From Acinetobacter parvus DSM 16617 = CIP 108168 (GTDB lineage Bacteria; Pseudomonadota; Gammaproteobacteria; Pseudomonadales; Moraxellaceae), in assembly GCF_000368025.1 (NCBI RefSeq), contig NZ_KB849211.1, positions 283,078 to 309,070 on the forward strand: a DNA stretch of 25,993 nucleotides. Reading direction: 5' to 3'. Both the position numbers and the translations under genes were made by a program. Below are positions 22,607 to 25,993 of the stretch, one piece after another (the first letter of the stretch is position 1; every line of letters starts with the position of its first letter). Under the pieces are notes generated by a model that saw only the letters and a list, made by a program, of their open reading frames with translations, was not told the DNA's origin and ran no database searches.

Positions 22607-23428
22607 TTACCAATTAACATTTACTCGGCGATTTGGTGCTAAACATTCCACAGTTGAAGTAGATTTGGTTTGACCTTCACACTCTTTATAAATTCGGGTT
22701 GTTCCATTGGCATCGACTTTAATGTAATTCGGATCAATCCCCAGTTGAGCTAGCAAATAAGCCACGGTATTCGCACGCTGTGCAGATAAAACCTGGTTAT
22801 AGTTAAAGTTACCCAATTTATCGGCATAACCCGTCACAGTAACCCGCTGGCTGCCGGACTGCTTAATGGCCTCTGCAATTTCTTCCACGCGGCTAAAGTC
22901 ACGGTTAATCGCAGACTCATCATAACGGTCAAAGGCGAATAGTACGCTAGCTTGTGCAACTTGGGCATTCAGTCCTCCAACAACCAATGCATTTTTATCT
23001 ACAGGTTGATTGTTGGCACCATATTGCGCCAAGCCCTGACAGGCTTCACCCTTCCAATAATATGCCTTGGCCAAGTAGTCTTTATCAAAGTCGATACGTA
23101 ACTGGCAGCGTTTGTATTGCTGGGTTTCAGGCACACGGATATCCAATACATAGTTCCATTCACGAACCCCAAACACGCCTTCGCTAAAATGTGGATGGCC
23201 CAAAATATAACGAATTTGGTCTTTGGTTAAGCCATTTTCCAGACGCAGTACCTGATCATATTCATAACGGTGAACTTGATCTAGGTAACTTTTTTTCACT
23301 TCTGGAAAAGAAACGGACTCATCAGCCATCTGTAAATTAATCTGCTCTTTTGCATGTGTTAGACCACTCAACACACCAGTTAAAAATACACAGCTTACAA
23401 TTGTTTTTAATAAAGTTTTCATTGTCAT
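22607..23428 (-). CDS. tpgA: TpgA-like peptidoglycan-binding partner of the adhesin
   Basis: A 273-aa protein with a signal peptide (about 1-26, ending LTHA). The SmpA/OmlA (BamE-like) domain is at ~55-130, with NGLTKDQIRYILGHPHFSEG. The OmpA-type peptidoglycan-binding domain is at ~155-273: VLFAFDRYDES, VTGYADKLGNFNYNQVLSAQ, RANTVAYLLAQLGI and a final PNRRVNVNW. This two-domain layout directly downstream of a trimeric autotransporter gene matches TpgA. In Acinetobacter, TpgA anchors the adhesin's membrane part to peptidoglycan and supports its surface display. No lipobox is seen, so it is probably periplasmic. A second ATG two codons later (MKTLL) is an alternative start. A hairpin with a T-tract between the genes may lower its expression relative to the adhesin. 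Confidence 0.88.
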   Translation of the reverse strand: MTMKTLLKTIVSCVFLTGVLSGLTHAKEQINLQMADESVSFPEVKKSYLDQVHRYEYDQVLRLENGLTKDQIRYILGHPHFSEGVFGVREWNYVLDIRVPETQQYKRCQLRIDFDKDYLAKAYYWKGEACQGLAQYGANNQPVDKNALVVGGLNAQVAQASVLFAFDRYDESAINRDFSRVEEIAEAIKQSGSQRVTVTGYADKLGNFNYNQVLSAQRANTVAYLLAQLGIDPNYIKVDANGTTRIYKECEGQTKSTSTVECLAPNRRVNVNW

Positions 23429-23457
23429 CTCAATTCTTGATTAAATTTAAAAAACAA

Positions 23458-23485
23458 GTGGGAAAGAGCCACCATGCTCTTTCCC
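23458..23485 (-). terminator. Hairpin with T-tract between ata and tpgA
   Basis: GGGAAAGAGC (23460-23469) and GCTCTTTCCC (23476-23485) form a perfect 10-bp stem around a 6-base loop. In the minus-strand direction it is followed by CACTTGTTTTTT. It lies in the 66-bp gap after the adhesin stop codon. It looks like a rho-independent terminator or attenuator that leaves some read-through into tpgA. Confidence 0.85.
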
Positions 23486-23494
23486 CACCATGCA

Positions 23495-25993
23495 TTAATC
23501 AATTACACCACTGATACCAACACGTACACTTGGATCACCTGATGAACCGGCAGCAACACCACCAGTCAATGACCAGCGACCGTTATCCGCAGTTTTACGT
23601 AAAGTCAAACCAATTGCATTTTCACCGCCATGATAGGCAGCACCTGCCGCATAAGTGTATTTACCTGGAATGTACGGTGCATTTTCTAATGCCATTGCCG
23701 CAGCAATACCTGCATTGGCTTTTTTCTCAACATCATCAATACGTTGATTTGTTGAGTAGAATGCTTGTTGTAACTGATCACCCAAATTTGTAATACGGTT
23801 ACCCAATGCCTGATCGGCCTGATTTAGCGCACCTAATGCATCACCGACATTGTTATAAGAACCACCATTGACTTGATAATTTGGCGCATCAAAACTTTGC
23901 GTGATGTTGTTATAGCCAGCACCGCCGCCTAGGTATTGAGACAACTGCCCCATATTCACAGCATCGCTGTTTTGCACGCCATTGCTGACATTACTCACTA
24001 CTTTACTGCCTGCATCAATACCGGAAGCGGTCACAGATGGACCATTTTTAATGCTCAAGCCACTGCTATCAACAGTGGTATTGCCAGCAACCACCTTATC
24101 AGTCGTTACAGTACCTGCATTAATATCCTTCGCTGTAACACTGTTCAGCGTAATATCATCAGCTGTTGACACCGTATAATTAGTACTGCCATCTGCATTT
24201 GAATTGCTCACAACTTTGATATTGCTGCCTTCAGTCACAGTCGATTTAGATTGAACTGCGGTTTTGTTTACTGCTGCAATAGCATCGTTAATATTGCTTT
24301 GACCTGTACCACCAATATTACTGAGATTTCCATTGGTGTCATAAGCACCAGCACCCATCATGTCGTGAATTTGACCACCATTCACAGCATCTTGAGAATC
24401 GGCAGTAATTTTACCGTCAGCAACATTGGTCACTTTTTGTTTGCCCGCATCGATACCATTTTTGGTTACGCTTGGACCACCCGCAATCGTTAAACCATTA
24501 TTATCAATTTTGGTGTCTCCGGTCGTTACACTACCAGCTGCACCCAAATCAATATCTTTGTTTAAATCGACAGTAATGTTATTGCCCTGATTTGAAACTG
24601 TGACATTGCCATCTTTATTACTGAAATCAACAGTATCGTTTGGCTTCACATTGTTTGCTGTACCGCCATTGGTGCTAACATTCCAGCCTTTATTGGCATT
24701 ATTAGCCACTTGATTGACTGATTTGATTGCATCATCAATAGTACTTTCACCAGTACCACCAATATTCGACATGCTGAGCAGGCCACCGTTATTGGCTGCA
24801 TTACCGCCTAAAATAGATGCGACATTACTTTGCGCCCGGTTCAGCTGCTCTTCAGTCGCTGCGCGGCCTTGAGATGCAAAATCACCACTTCCAAGTGTCT
24901 TATTACTCAAACCAGTCAATGTACCTTTCACTGAATCTAGCACCAGTGTGTTAGTGCCTTTTACAGTCAATTTACCTGCTTCAAGACTACTGCTGCTCAA
25001 GGTATTTCCAGTTGCATTCATTTCAGCTACAAATAAACCCGTATTACTTAATGATGCAGATTTTTTTCCATCCTTGTCTTGTGTAATTATGCCTGTTGCA
25101 CTCAGAATAGATGTATTACCTAATATATCTGTCGATGTCACCCTGTCAAATACCACATCTTTCTTCGTTGCTACAGTGACCTTGTTCCCTGCCTGTTCAA
25201 CCGCAATGTTGTCACCAGCGATAAACGTTACTGTTTCATCTGGCGTGATCTGTTCAACTGAACTACCTGCCACTGCACCCGTACCAGTTTTATCTGTCGT
25301 CAGTTTCCAGCCTGTATTGGCTATCGCTTTTACTGCATCAAGCTGACCACCATTTACTGCTTCTTTAGATCCTGCAGCAACTAGACCATCTGTTACTCCT
25401 GTGATCTTACCTGTTGATGCATCCAGCTTAATGCTGCCTGACTGTACCCCTGTCTTGTCAACAGAAACGACTGTACCTGTACCAGCACTATCCTTAATCG
25501 ATAGACTGCCCGCATTGCTTAAGGACAATGTATCGTTCAGGCTGTATTTGTAGGTATTCGTCGCCGCATCATAGGTTGCTGTTGTATTTGTACCATTTGC
25601 AAAGTTAACAGTTTCTCCCAGCTGTACGTTGTCTGCTGGAGTTACACCATTCACTGCAAAATTCAAACCTTTATCTGCCTGAGTCTTCGCATTAGTCGCG
25701 GTGTTATTTACCTGCTGAATTGCATCGTGAACCGTATTGGCTCCTGTAACTCCGCCAATATTTGTTGAAGTTAAATTGCCGGTTGCATCAATCTGTGTGC
25801 TGCTCCCCAATACATTCTTCACATTGTTTTGTGCTGTATATAGCTGACTGCCATTCACGGCATCTGTAGATGTTGAATTGACATCCCCAGCTTTAACATT
25901 GGTGATCTTCTGATTGCCTGCATTGATCCCTGTTTTGCTGATGCTTGGGCTGTTCGCAACCAATGTGCCTGTACTATCAACAAAGCTTAAGCC
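23495..25993 (-). CDS. ata: Trimeric autotransporter adhesin, C-terminal part (Ata-type)
   Basis: The 3' 832 codons of a type Vc autotransporter; the frame is open to the right edge of the window, so the signal peptide, head and most of the stalk are missing. Visible are neck/HIN-type motifs (DAVNGSQL, EAVNGGQL, DAVNGGQI, DAVNMGQL), NIGG..TIDDAI and NIGG..NINDAI segments of the FGG type, and Trp-ring-like GWKLTT and GWNVST units. A short coiled stalk (NQRIDDVEKKANAGIAAAMA) leads into the ~70-residue YadA anchor with four beta strands (YTYAAGAAYHGGENAIGLTL, then RWSLTGGVAAG, VRVGISG). The protein trimerises in the outer membrane and mediates adhesion to host matrix or surfaces. It ends in Ile-Asp, without the aromatic residue usual for outer-membrane proteins. 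The downstream TpgA supports the Ata assignment. Confidence 0.92.
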   Translation of the reverse strand, partial: GLSFVDSTGTLVANSPSISKTGINAGNQKITNVKAGDVNSTSTDAVNGSQLYTAQNNVKNVLGSSTQIDATGNLTSTNIGGVTGANTVHDAIQQVNNTATNAKTQADKGLNFAVNGVTPADNVQLGETVNFANGTNTTATYDAATNTYKYSLNDTLSLSNAGSLSIKDSAGTGTVVSVDKTGVQSGSIKLDASTGKITGVTDGLVAAGSKEAVNGGQLDAVKAIANTGWKLTTDKTGTGAVAGSSVEQITPDETVTFIAGDNIAVEQAGNKVTVATKKDVVFDRVTSTDILGNTSILSATGIITQDKDGKKSASLSNTGLFVAEMNATGNTLSSSSLEAGKLTVKGTNTLVLDSVKGTLTGLSNKTLGSGDFASQGRAATEEQLNRAQSNVASILGGNAANNGGLLSMSNIGGTGESTIDDAIKSVNQVANNANKGWNVSTNGGTANNVKPNDTVDFSNKDGNVTVSNQGNNITVDLNKDIDLGAAGSVTTGDTKIDNNGLTIAGGPSVTKNGIDAGKQKVTNVADGKITADSQDAVNGGQIHDMMGAGAYDTNGNLSNIGGTGQSNINDAIAAVNKTAVQSKSTVTEGSNIKVVSNSNADGSTNYTVSTADDITLNSVTAKDINAGTVTTDKVVAGNTTVDSSGLSIKNGPSVTASGIDAGSKVVSNVSNGVQNSDAVNMGQLSQYLGGGAGYNNITQSFDAPNYQVNGGSYNNVGDALGALNQADQALGNRITNLGDQLQQAFYSTNQRIDDVEKKANAGIAAAMALENAPYIPGKYTYAAGAAYHGGENAIGLTLRKTADNGRWSLTGGVAAGSSGDPSVRVGISGVID

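Noticed and set aside
23495..25993. CRISPR-like or tandem DNA repeats in the adhesin gene.
   Set aside because: Repetition comes from recurring protein motifs (neck and head segments) of varying spacing and sequence; there are no regular repeat-spacer units.

Overview
The window looks like an Acinetobacter chromosome. It is AT-rich. It carries a trimeric autotransporter adhesin next to a TpgA-like partner, a layout described in Acinetobacter, and an 819-bp IS6-family element of the IS1006/IS26 type. Most other genes are housekeeping or catabolic genes with ordinary gammaproteobacterial features. The species cannot be fixed from the sequence alone.

Layout. (1) 1-3.3 kb: a BdhA-type 2,3-butanediol dehydrogenase and an oleate hydratase, both on the minus strand. 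(2) 3.3-5.9 kb: an IS6-family element without target duplication, two small genes (a DUF4236 protein and an unknown acidic protein), and a decayed IS1-family element that landed at the 3' end of the second small gene. (3) 5.9-11.0 kb: an amino-alcohol catabolic cluster. It has an ethanolamine-type APC permease, a divergent APH-fold kinase, an AraC-type regulator and a class III PLP enzyme resembling ethanolamine-phosphate phospho-lyase. Together these fit uptake, phosphorylation and then lyase cleavage to aldehyde, ammonia and phosphate. The two promoter regions share an operator-like motif with identical geometry.

(4) 11.2-17.8 kb: an IS5-type MITE, then a tightly packed three-gene operon. 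It encodes an unrecognised ~224-aa protein, a 757-aa tyrosine-recombinase-fold protein with no C-terminal tyrosine, and a ~1061-aa tyrosine recombinase with a complete active site. This is the most unusual part of the window. It recalls multi-recombinase mobile modules (Tn554 TnpABC, recombinase-in-trio elements, the intA-tfp-intB elements of Vibrio) but does not plainly match any of them. (5) 17.8-22.5 kb: accessory debris around one intact unit. It holds a broken Xre/MbcA/ParS-type antitoxin gene, an IS66 3' remnant, an intact hipBA pair, an internally deleted IS3 element joined to a 5'-truncated IS5-family element, the last ~78 codons of an integrase, and an IS3 orfB tail.

(6) 22.6-26.0 kb: tpgA and the 3' part of an Ata-type adhesin gene, which runs off the right edge. 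A hairpin with a T-tract lies between them. No tRNA, rRNA or CRISPR array was seen.
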